DNA from: Halichoerus grypus
Lineage: Eukaryota > Chordata > Mammalia > Carnivora > Phocidae
Assembly (NCBI RefSeq): GCF_964656455.1
Contig: NC_135726.1
Coordinates: forward strand, 24,315,168 to 24,379,167
Direction: 5' to 3'
DNA: 64,000 nucleotides
Part shown: positions 20,701 through 33,700 of the stretch, piece after piece
How positions within the stretch are numbered: the first letter of the stretch is position 1
Layout of the letters: every line of letters begins with the position of its first letter
Notes under the pieces: generated by a model
Told to the model about the DNA's origin: nothing
Database searches by the model: none
What the model saw: only the letters and a program-made list of their open reading frames with translations
Made by a program: the position numbers and the translations under genes

Positions 20701-21694
20701 CAAGATCTTCTATGATTGTCTCTTTCTGCTTTCTGATCTTGCCACATCACTTCTGGCTCAGGGATGGAAACATCACAGGTGCTACTAACCTGAGGATTTT
20801 GTACTATCCCTTGTTGTCTCCTACCTCATAATCTGACACTTTTAAATATTCTCTTTGGATATAAACACACCCTTCTTCAATTATCTGGCAGACACCTTCT
20901 GACACATTTGTGCTTAACACATAGTAAGAATTCAATCAATGTTCACAACATCAATCTCTGAATAATTCTATTAGATTGTGAAGGTGGAGGTTTTCTCCAT
21001 ATATTTTGCCACATAATGAATGCATCAAATACTCCATAATATATATGTTGAAGACACGAAGGAATAACTGGATTTTTAATAGTTGAGAGATCAGTGGAGA
21101 CTTTAAAACTAAGTAACATCTCTCATTTGATAATGATATTCAAAATAATGGTAACAAAAATGGATGCCAAGGTAAAGGAGCAGTTACATAATTGCAACTG
21201 CTTAATTTAGCGAGATTTTGACATTTCCCTAGGTATATGAACCAAATGGTAGCAAATCACACCAGCTGGCATCAGACCAGCAGTTTGGGAAACAATGTGA
21301 TATTCCAGAGAGTAGTCATTATAAAACTTCTACACCATATTCAAAAATAGCTGAACTGTAACATACGCTATCTAAGGAATTTTTTTTTCCTTCAGAGCAT
21401 GTATTTAATTAACATTAACATTTATGAAGTTTGGAAATGTTAGACACCTTCAAAAGTGGATGTATTTATCAAGAAAGCATAGGTCTCTAAATTAGTCTCA
21501 TGTTCTAGCAAATGTCCACCAATGACTTGGGTTTGAAAAATTAGAATGGAAAGAGAGCTGAATTTATTCAGCAAGTATACTGAAATTTTACCTATTACCT
21601 CCCAGGCTCTGGAACAGATTCTGTGTCTGAGTTGAATTTCATATGGTTGCCTATGAGAAGAGGGTCAGCTAATCAGAATCTGAGCCCCATTTTC
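20701..21694. other. Unassigned non-coding sequence
   Basis: A short MIR or L2 3' end (plus) is likely at 20895-20945 ('TAACACATAGTAAGAATTC'). Otherwise unique AT-rich DNA. Confidence 0.4.
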
Positions 21695-21795
21695 ATCACA
21701 GAAGAACTAAGTGACACTGGGAAACCACTTTAACTTGCTGGAAGTACTTTAAAAAGCTAATGTATGTGAAAATACCTTAAAGTGTGAACTAAAAC
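21695..21795 (+). mobile_element. MIR fragment (plus)
   Basis: 'TAAGTGACACTGGGAAACCACTTTAACTTGC' and 'GCTAATGTATGTGAAAATACC' keep MIR order. Confidence 0.5.
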
Positions 21796-22004
21796 TGAGA
21801 ATTTTTATAAATATATAATATGCATGAGATGTTTTATGAATATGGCAAGGAGGATTTTAATTAAAATAGCCATTTAAAGAAATTTTTATACTGTATATAT
21901 CTTGATTTTTACTGACTCCTGCTTCCTGATTTCTTTCATAGAGACAAGGATAAATAAAGGAACCTATGGCTTTCTAATGTCATCTTCAGAATCTGTTTCA
22001 TCCA

Positions 22005-23665
22005 ATTTTTTAAATAGACTTTATTTTTTTGAGTAATTTTAGGTTCACTGCAAAATCGAGCACAGAGAACAGAGAGTTCCTATATGTCCCCTCCCACCCT
22101 ACAGACACAGCCTTCCCCAATACCAACACCCCCCACTGGAATGGTACATTTGTTACAATCAATGAACCTGCATCGATAGGTTGATATGTCATCACTCAAT
22201 GTTCATAGTGTACAAGAGGGTTCACTCTTGGTGTTGCACATTCTATGGGTTTTGACAAATACATAATGACATGTATCCACCTTTATAGTATCATACAGAA
22301 TAGTTTCACTGCCCTAAAAATTGACTGTGCTCTGCCTATCTGTCCCTTCCTCCACCCTAACCTTTGACAACCACTGTTCTTTTTACTAACTTCATAGTTC
22401 TGCCTGTTCCAGAATGTCAGACAGTTGGAATCACACAGTATGTAGCCTTTTCAGATTGGCTTCTTTCACTTAGTCATATGAATTTAAGGCTCTACCATCT
22501 CTTTTCATGGTTTAATAGCGCATTTCTTTTTAGCTCTGAATGATAGTCCGTTGTCTGGATGTACCACAGTTTATTTATCCATTTGTCGACTGAAGAACAT
22601 CTTGGTTGCTTCCGGTTTTAGCAATTATGAATAAAGTTGCTATAACCATCCACGTGCAGGTTTTTTTTTTTTTTAAAGATTTTATTTATTTGACAGAGAG
22701 AGACACAGCGAGAGCAGGAACACAAGCAGGGGGAATGGGAGAGGGAGAAGCAGGCTTCCCGCCAAGCAGGGAGCCCAATGCAGGGCTCGATCCCAGGACC
22801 CTGGGATCATGACCCAAGCCAAAGGCAGATGCTGAACAACTGAGCCACCCAGGCGCCCCCAAGTGTGGGTTTTTGTGTGACTGGAAGTTTTCACCTCCTT
22901 TGGGTAAATACCAAAGATTGAGATGGCTGGACTGCATAGCAGCAGTATGTTTAGTTTTGTAAGATGCTGCCAAATTGCCTCCTACAGTGGCTGTACGTTT
23001 TTGCATTCCCACTGGCAAGTAATGTGAGTTCTTTTGTTCCACATCCTCACTAGCATGTGGTGTTGTCAATGTTCTGACCATTCTGCTACATGGGTAGGGC
23101 GATCTCATTATTGTTTTAACCTGCATTTCCCTAATGACATATGATATGGAGCATCTTTTCACATGCTTATTTGTCACCTGTATACTTTTTTAGTGAGGTG
23201 TCTGTTCAGGATTTTGGTTCACATTTTAATCAGGTTGTTTGCTTTCTTAGTGTTGAGTTTTAAGAGTTCTTTGTATGTTTTGGATAACAGTTCTTTATCA
23301 AGGTTTTGTTTGGTTTTGTTTTGTTTTTGCAAATAACTTCTCCCAGTCTGTGGATTGTCTTCTCATTCTCTTGACAGTCTTTTGCAGAGCAATTTTTAAT
23401 TTTAATGAAGTCCAGCTTATCGATTATTTCCTCCATGAAACATGCCTTTGGTGTTGTATTTTAAAAGTCATGACCATAACCGAGGTCATCCAGGTTTCTT
23501 CCTATGTTTTCTTCTAGGAGTTTTATAGTTTTGGATCTTATATTTAGGTCTATGATCCATTCTGAACTAATTTTTGTGAATGAAGAAAGATCTGTGTCTA
23601 CATTCATGCTTGTGCACATGGATGTCTGGTTATTCCAGAGTCATTTGTTATGCTTCAACCAATTT
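22005..23665 (-). mobile_element. Old L1 (L1M) 3' part, minus strand
   Basis: Reversed L1 from the 3' UTR ('ACTTTATTTTTTTGAGTAATTTTAGG') into the end of ORF2 ('CCACAGTTTATTTATCC', 'TTTGGGTAAATACC', 'CCTAATGACATATGATATGGAGC', 'TTTAATTTTAATGAAGTCCAGC'). 5'-truncated near 23665, with many stops. A SINE interrupts it at 22661-22859. Open frames on the minus strand here span the L1/SINE join and are not genes. Confidence 0.93.
22661..22859 (-). mobile_element. SINEC SINE (minus) inside L1
   Basis: TTTAAAGATTTTATTTATTTGACAGAG to GAGCCACCCAGGCGCCCC. L1 sequence around it is duplicated: ACGTGCAGGTTTTT on the left, AAGTGTGGGTTTTT on the right, a diverged TSD. The 'GACACAGCGAGAGCAGGAACACAAGC' body (22701-22727) is the variant I associate with seals and bears. 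Confidence 0.96.
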
Positions 23666-24254
23666 TAGAGCTACTATAAAAAAAAAAATCTATCAAAAAA
23701 CTTAGGCAGCAACTTGGTCTCAGACATATTTTCTTGGTGCACAGTGGAAGCAATACTTCTCCACCTCCAAGGAAAATAACATGATATTTAGAAACTAACA
23801 TGTCATTCATTCTATTGAAGATAAATTAAGTACAAAGAGGGGATATCCAGCAGCACAAAATGAGTGAGAGTGGAGAGATCCCAGAATGATCCCTATGGGT
23901 CCTAGTACCTGACTACATCCATCCCACTTTAACTGTGGTTGCTGTGTTTGTAATCACACTTTTGTGAACTTGGTTCTCATAACAACTTCACTAAGGCAGA
24001 TTGCTGTGGGAAATACCATGGAGACTCATTCATTCACTCTGGTGGCCTGATCAGCCTATTCCTCTGGGTACTAGTGTCTGCTCCTTATGGTTTGAGAGCC
24101 AACGAGCCAGAATCCCCACCAGATGCAATGTAAGATGGGGCTTCAATATTAAGTACTCAAAATGTAGATTACTAAGGAGCAAGAAAAATTTATCAATGTG
24201 GTTTAAGGAAGAAACTAAGTATAATTATGAGTTAAAATGTTTGATATCATAAAG
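23666..24254. other. Unassigned non-coding sequence
   Basis: Unique DNA; no gene or named repeat. Confidence 0.45.
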
Positions 24255-24899
24255 ATGCGATGTCTTAGACCAGTTTCCCTAGACATAGAGCCTAAGAAGG
24301 GAGTTCTTATGAAAACCATTTATTGAATGTTCTTAGGAGAAACCTAAAAGAAAGTGAGGCAAGCAGTATGAAGCAGGGGTTAGAAGCTAAAAGAAATATA
24401 TAGTATCAGCTGGAATCTAGTCTCAGGCTGATTCAATGGCAAGCTCCGCGGTCTAAATGGCCCCATAGTTTTGAACTACCTGGAGATAGGAGACAGAGAT
24501 TTTATACATTTTTGTACTTAATTACTGGATGCAAGCTTCCCCAGGGAGGGACACAGACTCTCAGGTACCTCCTTGTGAGGTGGTTCCTAAAAGCAATTCT
24601 CCAAAGAAGGTGCAGTTATGAGATGTCAATGGTGAACGCACTCAGCAGTTGGGGTCGGGGTATACTCACCCAGTCTAAGTGATCCTAGACAGGCACCAAC
24701 AACATCTATGACAGAACAACCTTGTGCCACTAGATCCAGTTGCTTCTCCTCCTAAGTTGATTCCATCTAGGCACAGTTTCTCCATGATTCCGATTGGCTA
24801 CAATTTTGGGAGAAACATAAAGGCGATACATTGATAGGACAGACTCCTCTGCTCCTACGGTGGTTCCAAAGCCATAACTGATACATTATCTCCATTTTC
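24255..24899 (-). mobile_element. Possible ERVL-associated LTR relic (minus)
   Basis: 'GACCAGTTTCCCTAGACATAGAGCCTAAG' (24270-24298) and following sequence look like old LTR-type repeat. Its position downstream (minus sense) of the pol relic would suit a 3' LTR, but ends and subfamily are not clear. Confidence 0.35.
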
Positions 24900-26320
24900 C
24901 ACTGCCTTTCTACTTCCCCTCCCTCTTACCTAGCACTTCTACTGGTCTAGATGGCTTTCCAGGTGGAGTATTACACTCTCATCCCTAGGAGCCCAAGGTC
25001 CTGGTTACCATGCCCTTATCAGGCTATTGTTGCTGGCCTTGCCCATTTACAGTTAAATTGGAGCCTAGGCATATCAAGAGATGTATCAGTGGATCGCCTG
25101 GGTGCAAACATATCTTTCTCTGCCAGCATTACATTGCAGCATAATTGTTTAAAACACTGTAACTCCTTTCTTTGCCTGCTGGCCTGCTATCCCAAAGTGA
25201 CCAGGTGGTAGACATGTCATTGAGTTGAATGGTATTCTGTGTGTTTTGTGATGAACAGTCACCATACGGGAACCTGGAAATCTAGACCACAGAGCCCACA
25301 TTTGGGGAGTAGAAAGTCCTAATACCTCAAGTGATTGGTAGAAGTGATGGTGAGAGTGGTCCCACTTACTCTCAAATCTTGTTTTCCATACCAATTTTTC
25401 TAGCTGTTGAGGTATCTATCTCAATTTAAGGTATATACTCTATCCTGAAAGATGCCATACACTCAGTGAGTAACATCTCATGGTTGATGCCTTTGCTGCA
25501 TGTTAGTGGCAGTTCTACTACCCCCCTCCAGGGCAGCAATCCTAGATGGTGTGGTTTGCAATAATTACAGTGGATCTCAAGGTCATGTGCCCAGGGCTAT
25601 TCTTTTGTCTTAAAGTGGGTTCATTCCTTGTTCCAAAGCAACATTATGCAGTATCTCATATCAGTAGGTCAGAAACTCTCAAAGTCCTTGACCAGTGCTT
25701 AGGCACTGAGGTCAGGAAAGGGAAGCACATATGGAGAATGTGTCAATATCTGTCAGGATATCATTGCCCTTCCTAGGCAGAAGATGTCCAATGTTACCAA
25801 CTTTCTAACAAGTGGCTGCCTGTTCTCTTTGAAGGATGATAGTGTATCAGGGGAACCGTATGGGTCCCTTTTGCTGACAGATTGAATATTAGGCACTAGT
25901 AGGAGCCAAACCAAATTTGATAAGAGGGAACCCATGCTATGAAGCCTATCTGAGGTATTCATTGGCCAAGGGCAGCTCTCTGCCACTAGGACTACTCCAC
26001 TCACAAGCCCGCTGCATAAGCAGTGGGGTGGCCAAGGTCAGAGGCTGGCTGATATCAACCGTCTGAGTCATTCTATTTTCTTTACTGTCTTTCTTTCTGG
26101 TGGATGCTCTCTGTTAGGCATTAACTACACTACACTTTGTGTCAACTCCCTAAGGCCTATCCATATGCCTCCTCTCGTGACCTCCTTATCCCAATCTTTC
26201 AATCTTACTCTACAATGCCATGTAATAGGTTTGAGACATCCAGTGACCAGGTTCAGCGAAATGGAACAATGGAAACATATGAGAGAGTAGTTGAACCTTT
26301 CATACAAAACTGGAGAGGCA
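24900..26320 (-). pseudogene. Decayed ERVL-like retroviral pol region (minus)
   Basis: The minus strand is collinear with the ERVL (class III endogenous retrovirus) internal region. Near 25950-26060 the minus strand translates to a decayed form of the integrase N-terminal region, with the Ile-Ser-Gln and Leu-Ala-Thr neighbourhood kept but zinc-binding residues lost. Earlier minus-strand parts (towards 26320) and later ones (towards 24900) agree with flanking pol and dUTPase-side sequence. Stops and frameshifts occur throughout, so it is a non-functional fossil. No gag and no clear paired LTRs are seen. Assignment rests on remembered similarity; confidence is good for ERVL, moderate for the limits. 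Confidence 0.65.
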
Positions 26321-28504
26321 AAAGGATGGTTAAATCAGCCTGTGTAATTCTGGACACTGGCATTTTGTTTTAACTTCATTAAGAACAGGAACTTATCCAG
26401 ATGTATAAACCTTCTGGCAGAATGGCATAGAACTGACTCAGTTCCGACTATCCCACAGCTGGTACCGGACTGGAAGACAAGGAGACGAGTTTCGGGGGTG
26501 AGGGTGAACGTGGTGGCAAATGCACCACTTCTGACATAGATGGGAGGTCTGTAAAAATGGGAAGACGATGAATTTAGAGACACTAGGAAAGTTAAGTCTA
26601 GAATTTGGTGATTGATCAGGAAGTAAAGTTTGATTGGAGATTTTTTTTGGAAAGGTTCAGGGAGATTGGGCATTATCTGGTCTCTAAGGATAACAGGATA
26701 ATTCTTTATTCAGCATGTTAAGAGCACTGAACAGAAAAATACAGATGGTATTCACACATGGTATTTAAAAGATCTTTCTTTCTAAAATTATCACACTATG
26801 TATATTCCCTAATATTATTCTTGATAATTGGTACAGTATTGTTGCTTTAGTTTTTGAAATGTGTTTTTTAGCTTCAAATATACTGAACCAAAGCTTCAGC
26901 TGCTTTAATTTTTTTCTCCCCTTCTGGAAGTTAATAATGCTCCTGAAAGAGCAATTAAACTAAAAAATAAAGCTTCATTTTGAAGAATAAGCAGCTTGCA
27001 ACCTGGTTTAACGCTGAGACGGCACTAATAACATAGCACTTATGATCTAAGGGAGAAAATAAAAAGTCTTTATTATTTCCCCAAACACTGGAACAACCAG
27101 GGCCTAAAGACACACTATCACCATTGACTGCATTAGATAACGTGCATTTTTGTAAATGAAATGCTTACTTCTGAGCATTATATCCTCCACTTTAGTGATT
27201 TGGCTAAATAGTTAATTTGATCTCCAAACATCAAGAGTTCTAATGTCGTTTCAAGACTCAACAAGCCAAGTGAAAAGGTGAGAGGGAAGGAACAGTAAAC
27301 TGAGCCAATGAGGCAGCTTCTACTTAGAGGTACATGATAGGGCAGGATGCTCATTTGATTTAACCCAAAGAAAATAATCTGTGCATTTTAAGATACGGCT
27401 ATTTTAAGAAAGCCTTCACCCTAATCCTTGCTCTGCTTTCCACAAGGACTGAGGATAAGGCGGGCAGTTATTCCAGCAAAATAAAAGTGAAACTTGGCTT
27501 TCAACTGAGGGATTTAAGCCTTGCTTCTCTATTAGCCTCAAGAAATTGGACTCGCTCTTGTTGGCATACTCTTGGTGGTTTTAGCAGAAAGAAAAGCCTT
27601 TCACAGCTCTTATGTCCCAGAAACATACACATTTTTGTTGAATTCGACCCTTGAAATTGGAAACTGCTATCCTAAAGAGAAAGCTCCATATATAAAGTAA
27701 AAGCCATATTAAACAAATGATTTATACTTAATAAAATGGCTAAAATGACTCCCCAGGTCTCAACAACAATGCTGATGGTAGCAAGAAGGGGTCACTCTGC
27801 TCAGCTTTTCTGATGGTGGTCAGTAGATGCTTGGGATGAGGGATGTATCTCTTGAAAGAAAGCAGTGTATCCTGAATTATCACACAGACCCTCATGCTAT
27901 ATGGCACTATACTGATTTTGAGCCCAGAGAAAAGTATGTAACACTTGTTTTCTTTCCAGAAAAAAGATTAAAGCTTGATGCTAATGGGCAAGAGGAAATC
28001 CACACCTTACACTGCTCTCACCCCAAATTTTTCCTTATTGGCTGTTAGGAAGCTTAGTTCCTTTGGAAGCCATTCGTAGTTCAGGTGCTTTCTAAATACT
28101 ATCACTTCTCTCCCTCAATGAGTTTAGGTATGTTTTTATCCAAACAATTTTAATTTACTCAAATAACAAGTTTTTGGCTTTAACTTTCCCTGTAGGACAA
28201 GACTACTATGAGCTTTCATATCTATGAAAGAGCACTTATTTCACTTACGTTTTTGAAAGCGGCAACTTTTTACAAAGCTGTTGGAAGGGCTGGAAGAGCA
28301 AAATAACCTTTTTGGTATTTTTAAATTGATACAATTTATTAATTTATTGTCAATACAGGAACAATCAGTAAATCTCAAATGAAATATAATTACTGAGTGA
28401 AACATCGCTTACTATTTATTTAGTAGTATTTTTCTATGCTAGAGGATACTTTAATAAATTTCGACATTTCCCTAAGGATAGATTTTTAAAAAAATTCATA
28501 TGGA
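26321..28504. other. Unassigned non-coding sequence
   Basis: About 2.2 kb without a named transposon. Composition is ordinary AT-rich mammalian DNA. Short open frames (for example 26335-26673 minus) have no exon signals. Confidence 0.5.
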
Positions 28505-30035
28505 TTTTTTTTAATTAGGCTTTTTAAATTTTGAAATGTACAGTAACAACATATAAAACCAGGGTCCTTCATGTTTCCCTTTTAGACCCACATATATTTC
28601 CCTCCTGCCTCCCCCACCTCCTTTACCATTGTCAACTCCTAATCTCGTCTCTGTTTCCATAATTCTGTCATTTCAAAATGTTATATAAATGGAATCATGC
28701 AGTGCGCAATCTTTTGGGGCTGGCTTTTATTTTCACCCAGCATAATTCTTCAGAGATTCATTCAGGTTGTCCTCTGTATCCACTGGGTGCCATTTTTATC
28801 TCTTTGCCCAATTTCTAACTGGATTACTTATGTATTTATGGTTGTGTTTTGAGACTTCCTTATATATATGCCAGACACTAGTGCTTTGTTGGATATGTGG
28901 TTTACAAATATTTTATCCATTCCATAACTCATTTTTTCACCCTCTTTAAAGAAAGATCATGTTTAAAAGTTTTTAATTTTGATAAAGTCCAATTTATCAT
29001 TTTTTCCCCTTTCATGGATTGTCCCTTTGGTGTTAAGTCTTAGAACTCTTTTTTTTCTTTTTTTTTATTGTTATGTTAAACCCCATACATTACATCATTA
29101 GTTTTAGATGTAGTGTTCCATGATTCATCGTTTGTGCACAACACCCAGTGCTCCATGCAGAACGTGCCCTCCCCAATACCCATCACCAGGCTAACCCATC
29201 CTCCCACACCCCTCCCCTCTAGAACCCTCAGTTTGTTTTTCAGAGTCCATCGTCTCTCATGGTTCATCTCCCCCTCCGATTTCCCCCCCTTCATTCTTCC
29301 CCTCCTGCTATCTTCTTCTTTTTTTTTTCTTAACATATATTGCATTATTTGTTTCAGAGGTACAGATCTGTGATTCAACAGTCTTGCACAATTCACAGCG
29401 CTTACCAGAGCACATACCCTCCCCAGTGTCTATCACCCAAGGTCTTAGAACTCTTTGCCAGATCCTAGATCCCCCAACTTTTTCTCTCAAATATGTTTAG
29501 TTTTATGATTTACATTAAGTTTATATTCATTTTGAGTTAATTTTTTGTGTAAGGTATGAGGTCAAAGTTCTTTCCTCCCTCCACATGGAAGTCCAACTGC
29601 TCCAAAACCATTTTTTGAAAGATGATCTTTCCTCCACTGAATTGGTCTTGCCAAAAATCAGTTGGGCATATTTGTGTGGGTCTACTTCTGAGTTCTCTGT
29701 TTCTGTCCCACCACTCTATCTCTGCCAATACCACAGATTCTTGATTACAATAGCTATATAGTAAGTTTTGAAATCAGGTCAACCAGTTCTTTCCTTTTTA
29801 TTTTTCTATTACAAAATTATTTTTGTTATTTTAGCTTCTCTTCTTTTCCATATAAATTTTAAAATAATCATGTCTATATTTACAAAAAAAAATCACTGAT
29901 ACTTTGAGAGGAATTATATTAAAGATATATATATCAACTTGGAGGAAGTAACATCTTCAGTGTGTTGTCTTCCAATCCACGGACATGGTATTTCTCTCCC
30001 TTTGCTTAGATCTTTGATTTCTTTCAGCTTGGAAA
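28505..30035 (-). mobile_element. Old L1 (L1M) 3' part, minus strand
   Basis: Reversed L1: 'TTTTGAAATGTACAGTAACAACATATAAAACC' region (28530-28560), 'AAATGGAATCATGCAGTG', 'TTTAATTTTGATAAAGTCC', then after an insertion 'CCTCCACATGGAAGTCC', 'CTCTATCTCTGCCAATACC'. A young L1 3' end sits inside at 29051-29439. Confidence 0.9.
29051..29439 (-). mobile_element. Younger carnivore L1 3' UTR (minus), nested
   Basis: T-rich start, then 'GATGTAGTGTTCCATGATTC', 'AACACCCAGTGCTCCATGC', 'CACCCCTCCCCTCTAGAACC', 'CATCTCCCCCTCCGATTTCC', the reversed 3' UTR of carnivore L1. TSD AAGTCTTAGAACTCTT at 29035-29050 against AGGTCTTAGAACTCTT at 29440-29455. 5'-truncated. Confidence 0.92.
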
Positions 30036-30479
30036 TTCAGGGCAGTAAAATGTGGCAACTGTAGGGCTGACTTCACTTGTTCCTGTCTTCCAAAGATCAC
30101 TGTATGTCTTGCTTGTTTCAGGTGGGAGAATAAATTTGATCCCTGTTACTCCATTTTGGATAGAAGAGAAAGTCTCCAAAAATTTTAATTATCCATGTAT
30201 ACTCATTTTCAAGTTGTATGCAAATGAAAAAAAAAAAAGCAAAATTTATTTTGAAGTGGGTGGGATAAATATTTCATGATGATAAATCCCAGATAGTAAT
30301 GATTTTGAGCATTCTTTACTAGATTAGATTCCAATCCAGTCACATAAGTGTTGTTGAATTTTTATTATCTTTGTCTACAATGACTCTTGCACTTAGGAAG
30401 GATAGAGCTATTTTTTTCCCTTTTCTTTTCTCTTTCTTTTCAACCTAGGTGCCTGAATATTGAGTGCAGACAATAGACA
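30036..30479. other. Unassigned non-coding sequence
   Basis: Nothing recognised; a short A-run at 30227-30238. Confidence 0.45.
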
Positions 30480-30720
30480 TTGTAATTGTTGTGGTCATGG
30501 TTATTATCATTTTTATGTAGAATTTATTGAGCACTTTCCTATGTCCTGGCAATAGGCTATATAGTAAATTACATGTGTTAATTAAATGTGAATCCTCACA
30601 TTGACCATTTCATGTTGGTAAGCTATAGTGTCCATTACATAAATGGAGAAAGTGAAAACAAAGAGGTGAAGTATATCATTGGAATAAACACCCAGACAAC
30701 TTGACTTCAGAGCCCGGGAA
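30480..30720 (-). mobile_element. MIR SINE relic (minus)
   Basis: 'GTTATTATCATTTTTATGTAG', 'TTATTGAGCACTTTCCTATGTCC', 'GTGAATCCTCACATTGACC', 'ATAAATGGAGAAAGTGAAAAC', 'CTTGACTTCAGAGCCCGGG', a nearly complete reversed MIR. Confidence 0.85.
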
Positions 30721-33700
30721 AGCCACTGTGAAAAAAACTGTATTAAAATAAAAGTTTTTTTAAAAATATAGGGCAGCTTTTGAGTATTGACATCTTTGCC
30801 AGGAAGACATTCTCACTAGTTATATTAGGCCATTTCATTACCCTGAAAACCAGTGACTATGCTTTTAAAACAGAGTCTTTTACCAGATATTATCCCAAAT
30901 GCCCTACTTGGACTTTCCTTAATTACATGAACACTACCCTAAACTTTTCAACCAAATTTGAACTAAATGCTGACAAAGGACTCTATGGGCTACAGGACTG
31001 TGTGTGGGTGTCCTCATTTCACACTCTTTGCCTTTTCCAGCAGATAAGCCCAGATAACAACAGACCATGACTTGGGCTCCTAGTCCTTTCCAAATCAATG
31101 GTTACCCTGAGAAATTCATTAACATTTCCAAAGCAAACCACAAAAATGCCAGTATCAAGGTCCGTATGTAAATGTATTTAGGACAAAGGCAGATCAGCAA
31201 GTAAGACCGAGAAAATCTGAAACAGTTTGATCCAGAACTGTTCACACGTGAATATGTAGCTTCCGAAAGAGTCCTCCTACCCCCAATCATGGATACACTA
31301 CATTTACTAAGATAATTCCCCTGCACCCGGGGGCCCCTGGTGGACATTACTCAACACAGAGAAGCAGCAGTGGGTAGATTCAGCTCTTCTTAAAGAGGAG
31401 GGGTCACGAGGAAGGAAAGGTCCATTGTTAAAAGGGGCAGCAGTACTTTTTAATTTTACTTTTTATTTTTTGCATTTTGGGCTGCTCTTCTGATAAAACA
31501 GAGCTCTGATTTGCGGCCAGCATGTGAGTGCTACCATTGCTAAAGTTTCAGGGTGCCTCTCACAGGATTCCCAATTCAAATTTTAAAAGAGCCTGTCACT
31601 GCAAAAAAGAAAAAGAAAAAGAATCTATCTGCCTGTCAGTCTATCAATCTATTTACCTCCCTCCCTATCTGTTGTGGTCTACAAGAAACGGGATTGATTG
31701 GGGATACTTAAGAGGTGGCAGGGAAGAAAACAATCTACTCACAGCTTCACCCCAAACCCCAAACGTATATCATACGCACTAATGAGGGAAGACAGAGCAA
31801 TTGAAAGGAAGCTGCAGAAGCCCTCCTTTACCAAGACTAGTGACCTTTTTAGCATTCTCGAAGAATGATTATTCTCATTGTTTTAGCAAATCAAATATAA
31901 AACACTCTTTTTAACTGAGGCTTGCATTTAATCCCATCACTTGAATGATTATTGCCTATTTGAAAATATGTGCATGAGCATTACCAAATCACCTTGTTTT
32001 TTTCCCCCTCATTTCCTTATTTAGCTTGCAAGTAAATATATTCGGCTCAACATCTTTGGAAAACAAATATGCCTACAAGAGTTTTAAAACTGTGCTTTAT
32101 TAAAATATAACACTTCTGAGCTGCAGAGGGAAAATTTTAGATGTTAAGGTTCTTATTGTTTCACAATTTTTCTATTGACAGATAATCAGCTTTTCTGATG
32201 AAGTGTTTTGTGGCATTGCTTAAACTTATAAATTCTACAATTCCTAGACACAGAGAAGATTTTTTTTTTTAAATCTTTGAAAAAGAATTTTTTTTTTTCT
32301 CAAAAGCAAAATCAAGTCATTGGACCTCCTATAACTAATGCATTACATTTAGTGTTCGGTTGATGCCAAAATGACAAAAACAAAATTTGTATTTTTAGGA
32401 GGCCTGTATGAGCAAACCATTTAGAGCCTACTTTCTCTTTCCTGCTTAGACAGATGATTTAAGCATAATATAGGTTTCTGGGTGCATAATGGGGTGAGTT
32501 GATATTTGAATAAGTGCTCTACCTTCATTGGAAATATTAGAAAATACTACACAGTAAAGAGATTCTGAAGTTAACATGTGATTATGTCTAGGCAATTTAT
32601 AACCAGTACAGCAGGGAAGAAATTGGTATTTTCATTTAACAGATGATATTTCAAACACTCTAGATGGCATATTATTTGTTAAAGAGAAAAAAGAAAAAGA
32701 GTGTAAATTGACTTATATTACAGATTATGCCTGTCTATATTTGCCATCTATACGGCATGATTTAAATTGACATGTCTTCTTTCATCTATGAAAGGACTTA
32801 TTACCTTGTCCTTTCTAGACTCACTCTAAATTTTATTTATAGATAGTGAGGAGAATTTATAGGAGAGGCTGTAAGTACAATATGCAATTATTTTGAGAGC
32901 TATATCTATTACCAAGTGGGTGCTGGAGATGGTACTAATAAAGTTTCAGATTCTTTCCAACGACTTTTAAATAAAAATTGACATGTGCCTAATTAATCAT
33001 GACAATGTTATTTACTCAGGTACTTAGTATTTTTAAAGCACCCATAGAATGCATATTATGTGTGGAGAAAATGTGTTAATTTTATTTAAAATGGGGATGC
33101 CTGGCATGGAAAATAATTTTTCATATTCTCACAATGAACCAGCCCAAGCATGACCATAGATTCATGGAGAATAAGAAATGAAAAAGAATGGTTTCACTTA
33201 CTCCAAGATTCCCCAAGCCTCTACAGGATAGACGTTTTTTAAAAGAAAAATTATATGCAATGATATACTTCAGAGTTTTGTTTTGTTTTGTTTTTTGTTC
33301 TTTTTTAAAAAGTTAGTTTGTTGTTAACTTCATTAGTATGAAGCTTTCTGGGAAAGATCTGTATTTAGTAATCAGGTATGGAATACCTAAAATATGGAAG
33401 ACCTTGCAATGTGTAAAACTTTCATGTCAATGTTTTATTTAGTGTATTGACAAAAGTGGAGAAAAGAAAAACCATGTTGGGTTCCCAGGACCCACTTTGT
33501 TGTACTAAAACTCCCCAATAGGCCCAATTTGAAATATGACAGTATTTTTTTCTAATCTAGTACAATATTCTAAGTACTTACTTAACATTTACTTATTGGT
33601 AACTAGATAGTTCTTACTTCTATAATCTTTGATGTTATGATCTAATCCTTCTGAAAATTCCTGTATATCTAAATGTTTGCATTTAAAAGAGATATGAAAA

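Noticed and set aside
22686..23177. Longest open frame in the window, 163 codons on the minus strand
   Set aside because: It runs from an old L1 straight through the antisense side of a SINE. Both parts are repeats and the frame crosses their junction.
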